Positions 1 to 8,253 of a stretch of 35,484 nt of DNA are shown here, in pieces. A program made the translations under genes and the position numbers. The first letter of the stretch is position 1, and every line of letters begins with the position of its first letter. Location of the stretch: contig DATHAA010000080.1 in NCBI GenBank assembly GCA_035296905.1, forward strand, positions 1-35,484. The letters are read 5' to 3'. Source of the stretch: DATEOR01 sp035296905. GTDB taxonomy: Bacteria; Actinomycetota; Thermoleophilia; Gaiellales; Gaiellaceae. The notes below the pieces were generated by a model that ran no database searches, was not told where the DNA came from, and saw only the letters and a program-made list of their open reading frames with translations.

Positions 1-2
1 TC

Positions 3-998
3 GTCGGCCCGCTCTCCGGGAGCGAAGGCATCGCGGTTGCCAACTACTCAAAGGAACAGCCCGGAGTCACCTTCGTGAACGGGATCTCGGGCGCGCAGGA
101 CACCACGCTGAAGGTGCGCTCGCCGAACTTCTTCCGCTTCCACAACGACGGTACCCAGTGGACGGCGGGGCTCGGCGACTACGCCTACAACGAGCTTGGT
201 TGGCGCAACGTCGTCACGATCGGCGACGACTACGACTTCCCGTACTCGCAGATCGCCGGCTTCGTGGCGGAGTTCTGCTCGATCGGCGGCAACGTGTCGA
301 AGCGGCTCTGGCCCGCGCTCGGTGAAGAGGACTACTCCTCGTTCATCACGCAGATCCCGGAAGACGTGGACGGCTTCTTCATGGGTGTCGGCGGAACCGG
401 GACCGTGGCCTTCGTCAAGCAGTACGAACAGCTCCGCGGCAATCTCTCGGACAGGATCATGGGCGGCATCTTCATGACCGACCCGGTGATCCTGAAGGAG
501 CTCGGGGACCAGGTCGTCGGTGTGGTTACGGCCGGCATGACGGCCGGGGACTCTCAGGAGTCGTCGTACCTCGACTACTCGAATGCGCTCGACACCGCCT
601 ACCCGGACCTCAAGGGCACGGCCTCGAGCGTGTTCGCGTACGGCTACTACACGGCGATGGAAGCGATCGCCCAGGGCCTCGAGCAGGTTGACGGCGACCT
701 TTCCGACGATCACGCCGCATTCAACGACGCGCTCGCGAACCTCGAGCTCGACGCTCCGCTCGGGACGATCAAGCTCGACGAGAACCGTCAGGCGATCATG
801 GACAACTTCCTCCAGCAGATCGTCGCGGATACAACCGGCGACGGGGTGCCGGACGTGAAGACGATCAAGACGATCCCGGAGGTCGATCAGACGTTCGCGG
901 GCTTCTTCAGTCCGGAGACGCCCTCGCCTGATCGGACGAACCCGGAATGCAAGACGGCCACGCCGCCACCTTGGACCAAGCAGGGTGGAGGCAGCTGA
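3..998 (+). CDS. Liv-type ABC transporter solute-binding protein (C-terminal part)
   Basis: This is the C-terminal 331 residues of an extracytoplasmic type 1 periplasmic-binding-protein fold receptor, the family that binds branched-chain amino acids, amides, urea and similar small molecules. The frame is open from base 3, so the signal peptide and first lobe lie outside the window. The frame reads VGPLSGSEGIAVANYSKE at the edge, then a second lobe with the NVVTIGDDYDFPYSQIAGF strand-turn-helix typical of the fold. The C-terminal tail is rich in Pro and Thr. It lies directly upstream of two Liv-type ATPases, so it is probably the specificity subunit of that importer. No permease genes lie between receptor and ATPases; they must be upstream or elsewhere. 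The ligand cannot be named, but the sugar-processing genes downstream suggest a carbohydrate derivative. Confidence 0.85.
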   Translation, partial: VGPLSGSEGIAVANYSKEQPGVTFVNGISGAQDTTLKVRSPNFFRFHNDGTQWTAGLGDYAYNELGWRNVVTIGDDYDFPYSQIAGFVAEFCSIGGNVSKRLWPALGEEDYSSFITQIPEDVDGFFMGVGGTGTVAFVKQYEQLRGNLSDRIMGGIFMTDPVILKELGDQVVGVVTAGMTAGDSQESSYLDYSNALDTAYPDLKGTASSVFAYGYYTAMEAIAQGLEQVDGDLSDDHAAFNDALANLELDAPLGTIKLDENRQAIMDNFLQQIVADTTGDGVPDVKTIKTIPEVDQTFAGFFSPETPSPDRTNPECKTATPPPWTKQGGGS

Positions 999-1018
999 AT
1001 CATGACCTCCGAAGAGCT

Positions 1019-1807
1019 ATGTCCGTAACAGCACCGGCAATGGACAACGCCGAGCCGATCCTCCGCTTGCGGGGGGTCGGCCGGCGCTTCGGAGGCGTTC
1101 AGGCAGTCCGAGGCGTGGACCTCGATGTCTTTCCTGGTGAGCGCCGGGCGATCCTCGGGCCGAACGGTGCCGGTAAGACCACCCTCTTCAATCTCGTCTC
1201 CGGTGAGTTCCCGCCCACTGCGGGTCAGATCGAGCTGTTCGGGCGAGACGTGACAAGGCAGCCCGCGCGGAAGCGGGCGCATGCGGGCCTCACGCGCACG
1301 TATCAGACGTCGCGTCTCTTCCTCGGCCTGAGTGTTGAGGACAACCTTTACCTCTCGGTCCTGGGTATCCGTGGCGGCCACCTGCGGCCCGTGCGCCTCT
1401 CTGGCCGGGACGGCCCGATGCGCGCTCGTGCGCATGACCTGGCCGAGCGAGTCGGTCTCGGCGGTCAGCTCGCAACGCTCGTGGGGTCCCTGTCGCACGG
1501 CGAGCAGCGCCAGCTCGAGGTGGCGATGGCGAGGGCGGGCGACCCCAAGCTCATGATGCTGGACGAGCCCGCCGCCGGACTCTCGCGCGGCGAGCGCGTC
1601 CTGCTCACGGACCTCCTCCTCCAACTCGACCGCGAGATCACGCTGGTCCTCATCGAGCACGACATGGACGTCGCCCTGACGGTCGCCGAGCGGGTGACCA
1701 TGATGCACGAGGGCCGGATCGTCGTCGAGGGGACCCCGGAGGAGATCCGGGCCAACCAGCTCGTCCACGACCTCTATCTCGGGAAGGGTCACTATGGCCG
1801 CGAGTGA
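1019..1807 (+). CDS. ABC transporter ATP-binding protein, LivG type
   Basis: Cytoplasmic ATPase of a branched-chain amino acid/amide-type importer, 262 residues from the ATG at 1019. Visible motifs are Walker A GPNGAGKTT (about residues 47-55), an ABC signature in the unusual form LSHGEQRQLE, Walker B LMMLDEPAAGLS and the switch histidine in LIEHDMDV. The tail VVEGTPEEIRANQLVHDLYL is the usual LivG C-terminal extension. An in-frame ATG at 947 would overlap the receptor gene by 52 bp; the starts at 1019 and 1040 are more natural, and 1019 has a GAAGAG sequence just upstream. Its 3' end overlaps the next ATPase gene by 14 bp, so the two are probably translationally coupled and act as the heterodimeric motor of one transporter. 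Confidence 0.88.
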   Translation: MSVTAPAMDNAEPILRLRGVGRRFGGVQAVRGVDLDVFPGERRAILGPNGAGKTTLFNLVSGEFPPTAGQIELFGRDVTRQPARKRAHAGLTRTYQTSRLFLGLSVEDNLYLSVLGIRGGHLRPVRLSGRDGPMRARAHDLAERVGLGGQLATLVGSLSHGEQRQLEVAMARAGDPKLMMLDEPAAGLSRGERVLLTDLLLQLDREITLVLIEHDMDVALTVAERVTMMHEGRIVVEGTPEEIRANQLVHDLYLGKGHYGRE

Positions 1808-2537
1808 GCCCTTTCTCGCTGTGAAGAATCTGAACGCGTTCTACGGGCGCGCTCAGATCCTCCACGACGTGTCTTTCGAGATGGGCCGGGAGCCCGTCGC
1901 CGTCATCGGGCGCAACGGCATGGGCAAAACCACGCTGTGCCTGACCGTGATGGGGCTCATGGCGCAGGCCCGCGGGTCGGTGCGGTTCGAGGGTGAAGAG
2001 CTCTTGGGTCGACAGCCCTACAAGATCGCCGCGGCCGGCATCGGCTTTGTCCCGCAGGGTCGTCGGCTCTTCCCGTCTCTCTCGACGGAGGAGCACCTGA
2101 GGATGCTCGGGAGCGCGAACGGGGGGCGCTGGAACATCGACACGATCTGGGAGTTGTTCCCGCGCCTCGCCGAGCGCAGGAAGGTCGGGGCGGCCCAGCT
2201 CTCCGGCGGAGAGCAGCAAATGCTCGCGATCGCGAGAGCGCTCCTCCGCAACCCGAAGCTCATAGTGATGGACGAGCCTTCCGAAGGCCTTGCTCCGACG
2301 ATCATCGAGAACCTTGTCGGGACGTGCGAGACCCTCGTGCAGGAGGGGGTCGGCCTCCTCCTCATCGAGCAGAACCTGGGCGTCGCCAGCTCGCTCGCAA
2401 ACCGGCAGCTCGTCATGGTTGCGGGCTCGATCCAGGCGGAGACAACGGGAGGCGCCTTACTCGCGGACCCCGAGGCGCAGCAGCGTTACCTCGGCGTCAC
2501 CCGCATCGAGTCCGCCGATACCACCGGAGGCGACTGA
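1794..2537 (+). CDS. ABC transporter ATP-binding protein, LivF type
   Basis: Second ATPase of the Liv-type importer, 247 residues, a normal LivF length. It has Walker A GRNGMGKTT, a canonical signature LSGGEQQMLAIARAL, Walker B LIVMDEPSEGLAP and LLIEQNLGVA, where Gln replaces the switch His, as is typical of LivF proteins. The start overlaps the end of the LivG-type gene by 14 bp, and its TGA shares an A with the ATG of the following Tm-1-like gene. This shows that transport and the downstream enzymes form one transcription unit. Confidence 0.9.
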   Translation: MAASEPFLAVKNLNAFYGRAQILHDVSFEMGREPVAVIGRNGMGKTTLCLTVMGLMAQARGSVRFEGEELLGRQPYKIAAAGIGFVPQGRRLFPSLSTEEHLRMLGSANGGRWNIDTIWELFPRLAERRKVGAAQLSGGEQQMLAIARALLRNPKLIVMDEPSEGLAPTIIENLVGTCETLVQEGVGLLLIEQNLGVASSLANRQLVMVAGSIQAETTGGALLADPEAQQRYLGVTRIESADTTGGD

Positions 2538-3775
2538 TGGCCACCGTCGTTCTTCTCGGCACTCTCGACACGAAGGGCGAGGAGTACGACTTCCTCAGAC
2601 GGCGGGTGCGCAAGGAAGGCGTGGACGCGCTACTGGTCGACACAGGGGTCTTGGGCGTGCCTCTCGCCGAGCCCGACATCTCTCGCAAAGAGGTGGCCGA
2701 GGCCGCCGGCGCGGATGCTCAGGAGCTCGCGAAGTCCAGGGATCGAGGTGCGGCCGTGGAAGCCATGGCGCGTGGCGCGGCCGAGATTGTCAAGGAGCTG
2801 CACGCGCAGGGCCGCCTCGACGCCGTGCTGGCGCTCGGCGGTTCGGGCGGCACGGCGATCGCCACCCACGCCATGCGCGAGCTCCCGGTTGGTGTGCCGA
2901 AGCTGATGGTCTCGACGATGGCCTCGGGTGACACCCGGCCTTACGTCGGAGCCGTCGACGTCACGCTGATGTACTCAGTCGTCGACATTGCGGGACTGAA
3001 CCCGATCTCGGAGCGCATCCTCGGCAACGCTGCAGCGGCCGCCGCCGGGATGGCGAAGGTCGAAAGGCCGCAGGCGGAGGGTGAGAAGCCTCTCGTCGGC
3101 GCCACGATGTTCGGTGTCACGACTCCGTCTGTGACAGAGGCGAGGAAGCGCCTCGAGGAGCTCGGCTACGAGGTGCTCGTCTTTCATGCCACAGGAACCG
3201 GGGGTCAAGCGATGGAGGCCCTCATCCGCTCCGGGTTCATCACCGCCTCGCTGGACGTCACGACGACGGAGTTGGCGGACGAGCTCGTCGGCGGAGTTCT
3301 CTCGGCGGGCCGCGAGCGGCTCGAGGCCGCCGGTGAGCTGGGAATCCCGCAAGTCGTCTCACTGGGGGCGCTCGACATGGTCAATTTCGGCCCGTTCGAA
3401 ACGGTTCCGCCTCAGTTTCGCGATCGTGTCCTGTACAAGCACAATCCGACGGTTACGCTCATGCGCACCACCCCCCAGGAGTGCGCGGAGCTCGGAAGGG
3501 TGATCGCCGAGAAGCTGAACCAGGCGCAGGGGCCGCTGACGCTCTTCGTGCCGCTCAAGGGCGTCTCACTCATCGCCACGAAAGGCCAGGTCTTTCACGA
3601 TCCAGCCGCCGACGAGGCTCTGTTCGGCGCCCTCCGTGACCACCTCGACCCGGACGTCGATCTCCAGGAACTCGATCTGGACGTCAACGATCCTGAATTC
3701 GCGCGGACGATGGCCGACCGCCTCGACGCCCTCTACAGGTCCTGGTCCTCGGCGCGGCGGGAGGTGAGGGCGTGA
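2537..3775 (+). CDS. Tm-1-like ATP-binding domain protein (UPF0261)
   Basis: Member of the UPF0261 family, 412 residues, which matches the N-terminal nucleotide-binding half of the tomato resistance protein Tm-1. The biochemical role of bacterial members is, to my knowledge, not established. Visible family features are the opening VVLLGTLDTKGEEYDFLR, a Gly-rich loop GGSGGT at residues 101-106 that probably contacts nucleotide, the stretch PVGVPKLMVSTMASGDTRPY, and SVVDIAGLNPISERI. The ATG overlaps the upstream TGA by one base, and the 3' end overlaps the TIM-barrel gene in a GTGA. The adjacent gene is the counterpart of the other half of Tm-1, so the two products probably work as a complex. 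A second copy lies at 8254-9495. Confidence 0.85.
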   Translation: MATVVLLGTLDTKGEEYDFLRRRVRKEGVDALLVDTGVLGVPLAEPDISRKEVAEAAGADAQELAKSRDRGAAVEAMARGAAEIVKELHAQGRLDAVLALGGSGGTAIATHAMRELPVGVPKLMVSTMASGDTRPYVGAVDVTLMYSVVDIAGLNPISERILGNAAAAAAGMAKVERPQAEGEKPLVGATMFGVTTPSVTEARKRLEELGYEVLVFHATGTGGQAMEALIRSGFITASLDVTTTELADELVGGVLSAGRERLEAAGELGIPQVVSLGALDMVNFGPFETVPPQFRDRVLYKHNPTVTLMRTTPQECAELGRVIAEKLNQAQGPLTLFVPLKGVSLIATKGQVFHDPAADEALFGALRDHLDPDVDLQELDLDVNDPEFARTMADRLDALYRSWSSARREVRA

Positions 3776-4617
3776 CTCGCGAGGAAGCCCTTCGACAGCT
3801 GCGCGCTCAGGTCGAGAAGGGGCTGCCGATCATCGGCGCCGGGGCCGGCACGGGTCTGTCCGCCAAGTGTGCGGAGGTCGGCGGCGCAGACCTGATCATC
3901 GTCTACAACTCGGGGCGCTACCGCATGGCGGGCCGCGGGTCTCTCGCCGGACTTCTCCCTTACGGCGATGCGAACGCAATCGTCGTCGAGATGGCCGGAG
4001 AGGTGCTCCCGATCGTCAGACAGACACCAGTGCTCGCGGGCGTGTGCGGTACCGATCCCTTCCGCGTGATGCCGGTCTTCCTGCGCCAGCTCAAGGAGCT
4101 CGGCTTCGCCGGAGTGCAGAACTTTCCTACCGTCGGCCTCATCGACGGCGTCTTCCGGCAGAACCTCGAGGAGACAGGGATGGGGTACGTGCTCGAGGTG
4201 GAGTTGATCAGGCTGGCGCGAGAGCTCGAGCTGCTGACCGCGCCGTACGTGTTCGATCCGGCTGGCGCCCGCCTGATGGCCGAAGCAGGGGCCGACGTGC
4301 TCGTTCCCCACATGGGTCTGACGACCTCCGGAACGATCGGCGCCGAGACCGCGATCACTCTCGATGACGCGGTCGAGCGGGTGCAGGCAATGCACGACGC
4401 GGCCAAGGAAGTCGACCCGGACGTCCTCGTTCTCTGCCACGGCGGCCCGATCGCCGAGCCCGATGACGCCGCCTACGTGCTCGGACGCACGCAGGGCGTG
4501 GTCGGGTTCTTCGGCGCCTCGAGCATGGAGCGTCTGCCGACGGAAATCGCGTTGACCAAAACCGTCCGGCGCTTCAAGGCCATCCCGATCGAAGGAGGAG
4601 TTCGTGCAGGCGGTTGA
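3772..4617 (+). CDS. Phosphoenolpyruvate hydrolase family TIM-barrel protein
   Basis: A 281-residue TIM-barrel protein of the family annotated as PEP hydrolase or 'TIM-barrel signal transduction protein'. Recognisable blocks are GLPIIGAGAGTGLSAKCAE, the loop YNSGRYRMAGRGSLAGLLPY, TPVLAGVCGTDPF, NFPTVGLIDGVFR and HMGLTTSGTIGAETA. The start is the GTG in a GTGA overlap with the UPF0261 gene. In plant Tm-1 a domain of this family is fused C-terminal to the UPF0261 domain, so this pair is the split version of one eukaryotic protein. Whether it hydrolyses PEP or handles another enol or carboxylate substrate cannot be read from the sequence. The 3' end overlaps the cupin gene by 14 bp. Confidence 0.82.
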   Translation: MTREEALRQLRAQVEKGLPIIGAGAGTGLSAKCAEVGGADLIIVYNSGRYRMAGRGSLAGLLPYGDANAIVVEMAGEVLPIVRQTPVLAGVCGTDPFRVMPVFLRQLKELGFAGVQNFPTVGLIDGVFRQNLEETGMGYVLEVELIRLARELELLTAPYVFDPAGARLMAEAGADVLVPHMGLTTSGTIGAETAITLDDAVERVQAMHDAAKEVDPDVLVLCHGGPIAEPDDAAYVLGRTQGVVGFFGASSMERLPTEIALTKTVRRFKAIPIEGGVRAGG

Positions 4618-5014
4618 TCCAAACGCGATTCCCACTCAAACGTTCGACTGGGGCGCGATCAAGTGGTTCGTGACTCCCGAGCTCCCCGAGGGGGCAGGCA
4701 TCACGTTCGGCGAGGTCGTTCTCCAGCCAGGTCGCGGGCACGACCGGCACAACCACCCAGAGTCGGAGGAGATTCTCTACGTCCTTTCCGGCGAGGGACA
4801 GCAGATGCTCGACGACCGTGACGCCTTCCAAGTTAAGCCCGGTGACACGATCTACGTCCCCACCGGCGTCTTCCACTCGACGAGGAACACCGGCTGGGAG
4901 CCGATGCGCCTGCTCGCTATCTACAACCCGGGCGGTCCCGAAAAGGCCCTGGAGGGGCTCCCCGACTTTCAACGGGTGGACGCCGGTTCCGTGCTGGGTT
5001 GGACGAGGAGTTAG
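4604..5014 (+). CDS. Cupin domain protein
   Basis: Small single-domain cupin of 136 residues, probably cytoplasmic. The first cupin motif is seen in GRGHDRHNHPESEEILYVLSG, where two His and a Glu would bind a metal. The second is in PGDTIYVPTGVFHSTRN, with the final metal His. Small cupins of this kind act as sugar-phosphate isomerases, epimerases, lyases or sensors, and the family alone does not decide. The start is a GTG 3 bases after a very strong AAGGAGGAG, so the true spacing is short and overlaps the previous gene's end. Its place between the Tm-1-like pair and the FAD oxidase points to a step in the same pathway. Confidence 0.8.
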   Translation: MQAVDPNAIPTQTFDWGAIKWFVTPELPEGAGITFGEVVLQPGRGHDRHNHPESEEILYVLSGEGQQMLDDRDAFQVKPGDTIYVPTGVFHSTRNTGWEPMRLLAIYNPGGPEKALEGLPDFQRVDAGSVLGWTRS

Positions 5015-5023
5015 GCCCGGCTC

Positions 5024-6445
5024 ATGGGCGTTGCCGTGGAGAACATCGAGCTTGTCGCCGGCGAGCTCCGGCAGCGCCTCGGAACCGACGCGGTCCTCAC
5101 AGACGAAGGACTCCTCGATGCCTACGAAGCGGACACGTACTGGAAGGCGATCGCCTCACGTGCAAGCGGGTCCCCCCTCGGCCGTCCCGATCTTGTCGTC
5201 CTCGCGGGGTCGGACGAAGACGTCGCGACGGTCCTCCAACTCGCGAACCAGTTCGGAGTCCCCGTCGTCCCCTGGGGAGGCGGTTCAGGAAGCCAGGGCG
5301 GAGCGATCCTCACCCATGGCGGGATCGCTCTCGACCTGAAGGGTCTCGACCACATCGTCGATGTGGACGAGGTGTCGCTCACCGTGACGGCCGAGGCGGG
5401 CGTCAACGGCCAACGGCTCGAGGCCGAGCTGAACGCGCTCGGGCTCATGCTTCCCCACTATCCCGCGTCGGCCGAGCTCGCGACGGTGGGCGGCTATGTC
5501 GCCGCGCGGGGTTCCGGCGTCCTCTCGACGCGCTACGGAAAGATAGAGGACCTCGTCGTCGCCCTGCGCGTCGTGACCCCGACCGGTGAGGTCATCGACA
5601 CGCTGCCCGTGCCGCGGCACGCAGTGGGACCGGAGCTCACGCAGCTGTTCATCGGTTCGGAAGGGACGCTCGGAGTCATCACCCGCGCGACGCTAGGGCT
5701 CCGGCCTCTACCCCCCGCCCGCCGCTTCGAGGCGGTCTCGTTTCCGTCCGTGCCGAAAGGGATCGCCGCCATTCGCGACGCTATCGCCCGAGGGTACCGC
5801 CCGTCGGTCGTCCGCCTCTACGACGAGACGGCGACGCGCCTGACGCTCAGCCCAGTAGTGGGGGAGGAGCTCGATGGCGTCTGCACGATCCTCTGCTTCG
5901 AGGGCGACGCACCCGTTGTCGACGCCGAGGCCGAAGGAGTGCTCGCGCTCGCCACGGAGCGAGGCGCCAGGATTCTCGACGGCAGCCTGGGCGAGACTTG
6001 GTGGAGGAGACGCTACGAGTTCTACCGCCCGCCGCACCATCCGGAGCTCCCGGCCATGTGGGGCACGATCGAAGCCGTCGCCACGTATGCGCGGATCTAC
6101 GGGGTCTACCAGGCTGTGCGCAGCGCAATCGAGCCCTACCGGCGGGACGGCCTCACACTCAGGATCCACCTCAGCCACTGGTACCCCTGGGGGACGATGA
6201 TCTATGGCCGCTTTGTCATCCCCGAGGCGGGAGCGAATGGGATCGAGCTCCACGATCGAATCTGGGAGGACGGCGTCAAGGCCATTCTCGGGGCAGGTGG
6301 GGTCATCAACGATCACCACGGGGTCGGCCTCAAGCTGGCGCCCTACATGCGGGCGCAGCACGGCCCGGCGCTCGACACGCTGCGACGGATCAAGGAGGTG
6401 CTCGACCCGAATCGGATCATGAACCCGGGCAAGCTGGATCTCTGA
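5024..6445 (+). CDS. FAD-binding oxidase, GlcD/AGPS-like
   Basis: A 473-residue flavoprotein of the vanillyl-alcohol-oxidase/GlcD superfamily. The N-terminal PCMH-type FAD domain is marked by VPVVPWGGGSGSQGG and the following VGGYVAARGSGVLSTRYGK. The C-terminal oxidase domain ends in VLDPNRIMNPGKLDL, the hallmark tail of this group. The block NDHHGVGLKLAPYM resembles the His-rich active-site stretch of alkyl-dihydroxyacetonephosphate synthase and of D-lactate or 2-hydroxyacid dehydrogenases. It probably oxidises a 2-hydroxy acid or sugar alcohol. A second, clearly different GlcD-like gene closes the same gene string at 17812. The ATG lies 9 bp after the cupin stop with only a weak ribosome site. 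Confidence 0.82.
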   Translation: MGVAVENIELVAGELRQRLGTDAVLTDEGLLDAYEADTYWKAIASRASGSPLGRPDLVVLAGSDEDVATVLQLANQFGVPVVPWGGGSGSQGGAILTHGGIALDLKGLDHIVDVDEVSLTVTAEAGVNGQRLEAELNALGLMLPHYPASAELATVGGYVAARGSGVLSTRYGKIEDLVVALRVVTPTGEVIDTLPVPRHAVGPELTQLFIGSEGTLGVITRATLGLRPLPPARRFEAVSFPSVPKGIAAIRDAIARGYRPSVVRLYDETATRLTLSPVVGEELDGVCTILCFEGDAPVVDAEAEGVLALATERGARILDGSLGETWWRRRYEFYRPPHHPELPAMWGTIEAVATYARIYGVYQAVRSAIEPYRRDGLTLRIHLSHWYPWGTMIYGRFVIPEAGANGIELHDRIWEDGVKAILGAGGVINDHHGVGLKLAPYMRAQHGPALDTLRRIKEVLDPNRIMNPGKLDL

Positions 6446-6461
6446 CGAGCAAAGGAGACAC

Positions 6462-7376
6462 ATGGCACTCAAGATGGCGATGCACAACTGGATGCGGCCC
6501 GAGCCGATCGACGTCACGATCAAGCGGCTCGGCCGGAGCGGCTACGACGGAATCGAAATCTCGGGCGAGCCGGCGACGTACGACACGAAGCAGGTCCGCT
6601 CCCTACTCGAGGAGAACGGGCTCGAATGCTGGGGAGCCGTCACGCTGATGGTCGGAGGGCGCGACCTCCTCCACGAGGACAAGTACGTCCGCATCGGCAG
6701 CGTCGAGTACGTCAAGGACACGATCGACATGATCAAAGATCTGGGCGGGAAGATCCTCACAGTCGTCCCCTCGACGGTGGGCAAGGTGACGCCGATGGGG
6801 TCGCCCGAGGAAGAGTGGCGATGGGCGGTCGAGAGCCTCAAGGAGTGCCAGGATCACGCCGAGAAGCAGGGTGTCCGGCTCGGCCTCGAGCCGCTCAACC
6901 GCTTCGAGACGTACTTCCTCAATCGTGGAGACCAGGCGCTCGCGCTCGCCGAGGACGTTGGCGGCGACTGTGGCATCTGCCTGGACATCTTCCACATGAA
7001 CATCGAGGAAGCGGACTGGCCTACGGCGATCCGCAACGCCGGCGACAAGCTGGTCGACTTCCACATCGCGGACAACAACCGCATGCCTCCCGGCCAAGGA
7101 GCGATCGACTGGGAGCTGCTCGTGCGCACCCTCGAGGACGTCGGCTATGACGGCTATCTCACAGTCGAGTTCGTCGCCACGGTTGACCGCAGCCGCATCT
7201 CCCAGCGAGGGGAGATCGGGGACGCGTCGGAGGCGGACGCGAGCGTCGGCCTCGAGCAGTTCCTGCGAGATCACGGAACCGGCGCCGTTCCAGAGCAGCT
7301 CTACGACCAGTACGTCCAGGAGTCCATCGACACCTTGCGCCAGCACATCGGGGCTCAGCAGGCCGCGCGGGCCTAA
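6462..7376 (+). CDS. Sugar isomerase/epimerase, D-tagatose 3-epimerase-like
   Basis: Xylose-isomerase-like TIM barrel of 304 residues. It carries the pattern of ketose 3-epimerases (D-tagatose/D-psicose 3-epimerase): GLEPLNRFETYFLN with a Glu at 143, CLDIFHMNIEE with Asp175, VDFHIADNNRMPPGQG with His201, and LTVEFV with Glu236. These four would hold the divalent metal, with near-canonical spacing (32, 26 and 35 residues). It probably epimerises C3 of a ketose or carries out a related proton abstraction. A clear AAAGGAGA lies 5-6 bp before the ATG. It sits between an FAD oxidase and a creatininase-family hydrolase in a continuous + strand operon. The exact substrate is not deducible. Confidence 0.83.
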   Translation: MALKMAMHNWMRPEPIDVTIKRLGRSGYDGIEISGEPATYDTKQVRSLLEENGLECWGAVTLMVGGRDLLHEDKYVRIGSVEYVKDTIDMIKDLGGKILTVVPSTVGKVTPMGSPEEEWRWAVESLKECQDHAEKQGVRLGLEPLNRFETYFLNRGDQALALAEDVGGDCGICLDIFHMNIEEADWPTAIRNAGDKLVDFHIADNNRMPPGQGAIDWELLVRTLEDVGYDGYLTVEFVATVDRSRISQRGEIGDASEADASVGLEQFLRDHGTGAVPEQLYDQYVQESIDTLRQHIGAQQAARA

Positions 7377-7388
7377 GGAGGGACGGCC

Positions 7389-8243
7389 GTGGACCTACGT
7401 TCGTACAACATCGCGGATCTCGCTCCGCCGGACATCCAGGGCTACCTGGAGGAGAAGGACATCGTCATGATCCCGATCGCGAGCATGGAGCAGCACGGCC
7501 CGCACCTCCCGCTCGCGACGGACACGATCCAGGCGGACGAGATCACGAGACGGGCGGCCGAACGGGCCAAGGTCCTCTACACGCCCTGCGTGTGGTTCGG
7601 CTACTCCCCCCAGCACATGTACGACCCGGGTGGCGGCACGGGGACCATCACCGTCAGATCGCAGATCCTGCTCGAGGTCTACCACGACGTCGCTCGTTCG
7701 CTCGTCCACCACGGCTTCAATCGATTGGTGTTCGTCAACAACCACGGGTCGAACGTCAAGATCATCGACCCGCTCCTACGCCGTATCCGCTACGACACCG
7801 GTGCGTTCGTCGCCTTCTCCAAGCTGTACGCGGAGCGCTACCTGGGCCTCGTCTCGGACGTGATGGAAAACCCGCCCGAGGAAACGCCGGGCTGGCACTC
7901 GAGCGAGCTCGAAACCGCCCAGGTTCTGGCACACGACGAGCGGCTGGTCCGTATGGACCGAGCGGTCAACCAGCAGGTCAAGAAGCCCGACTGGTTCCCG
8001 GACTCCTTCATCAAGCTGGACGGAGCCCCGGAGGTGGAGTTCCAGGGCTATCAGTACTTCCTCTTCCCGACGGATCATGCCGACTTCACCCCGAGCGGCG
8101 TCATCGGGAATCCCTTCCGCGCAACGGCCGAGAAGGGGGAGAGGACGTATGAGCTCTACGCCGAGCACCTGGCTGCTGCGCTCGAGGAGTTCCAGAAGGT
8201 TCCGGTCGAGGTGCACACGCGGGAATGGCGGGACCGAGCGTGA
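7389..8243 (+). CDS. Creatininase family amidohydrolase
   Basis: Metal-dependent hydrolase of the creatininase family, 284 residues. The motif SMEQHGPHLPLATDT supplies Glu34, His36 and Asp45, the same numbering as the metal ligands I recall for Pseudomonas creatininase. VFVNNHGSN (His119) and GWHSSELETA (His170, Glu173) complete a plausible dimetal site. Family members open cyclic amides, cleave formamides, or act in cofactor maturation (MftE), so the name does not prove creatinine as substrate. The GTG start follows AAGGAGG with good spacing. In a sugar-type operon it may open a lactam or lactone-like ring or cleave an N-substituted intermediate, which is inference. Confidence 0.82.
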   Translation: MDLRSYNIADLAPPDIQGYLEEKDIVMIPIASMEQHGPHLPLATDTIQADEITRRAAERAKVLYTPCVWFGYSPQHMYDPGGGTGTITVRSQILLEVYHDVARSLVHHGFNRLVFVNNHGSNVKIIDPLLRRIRYDTGAFVAFSKLYAERYLGLVSDVMENPPEETPGWHSSELETAQVLAHDERLVRMDRAVNQQVKKPDWFPDSFIKLDGAPEVEFQGYQYFLFPTDHADFTPSGVIGNPFRATAEKGERTYELYAEHLAAALEEFQKVPVEVHTREWRDRA

Positions 8244-8253
8244 TCACCGAGCC

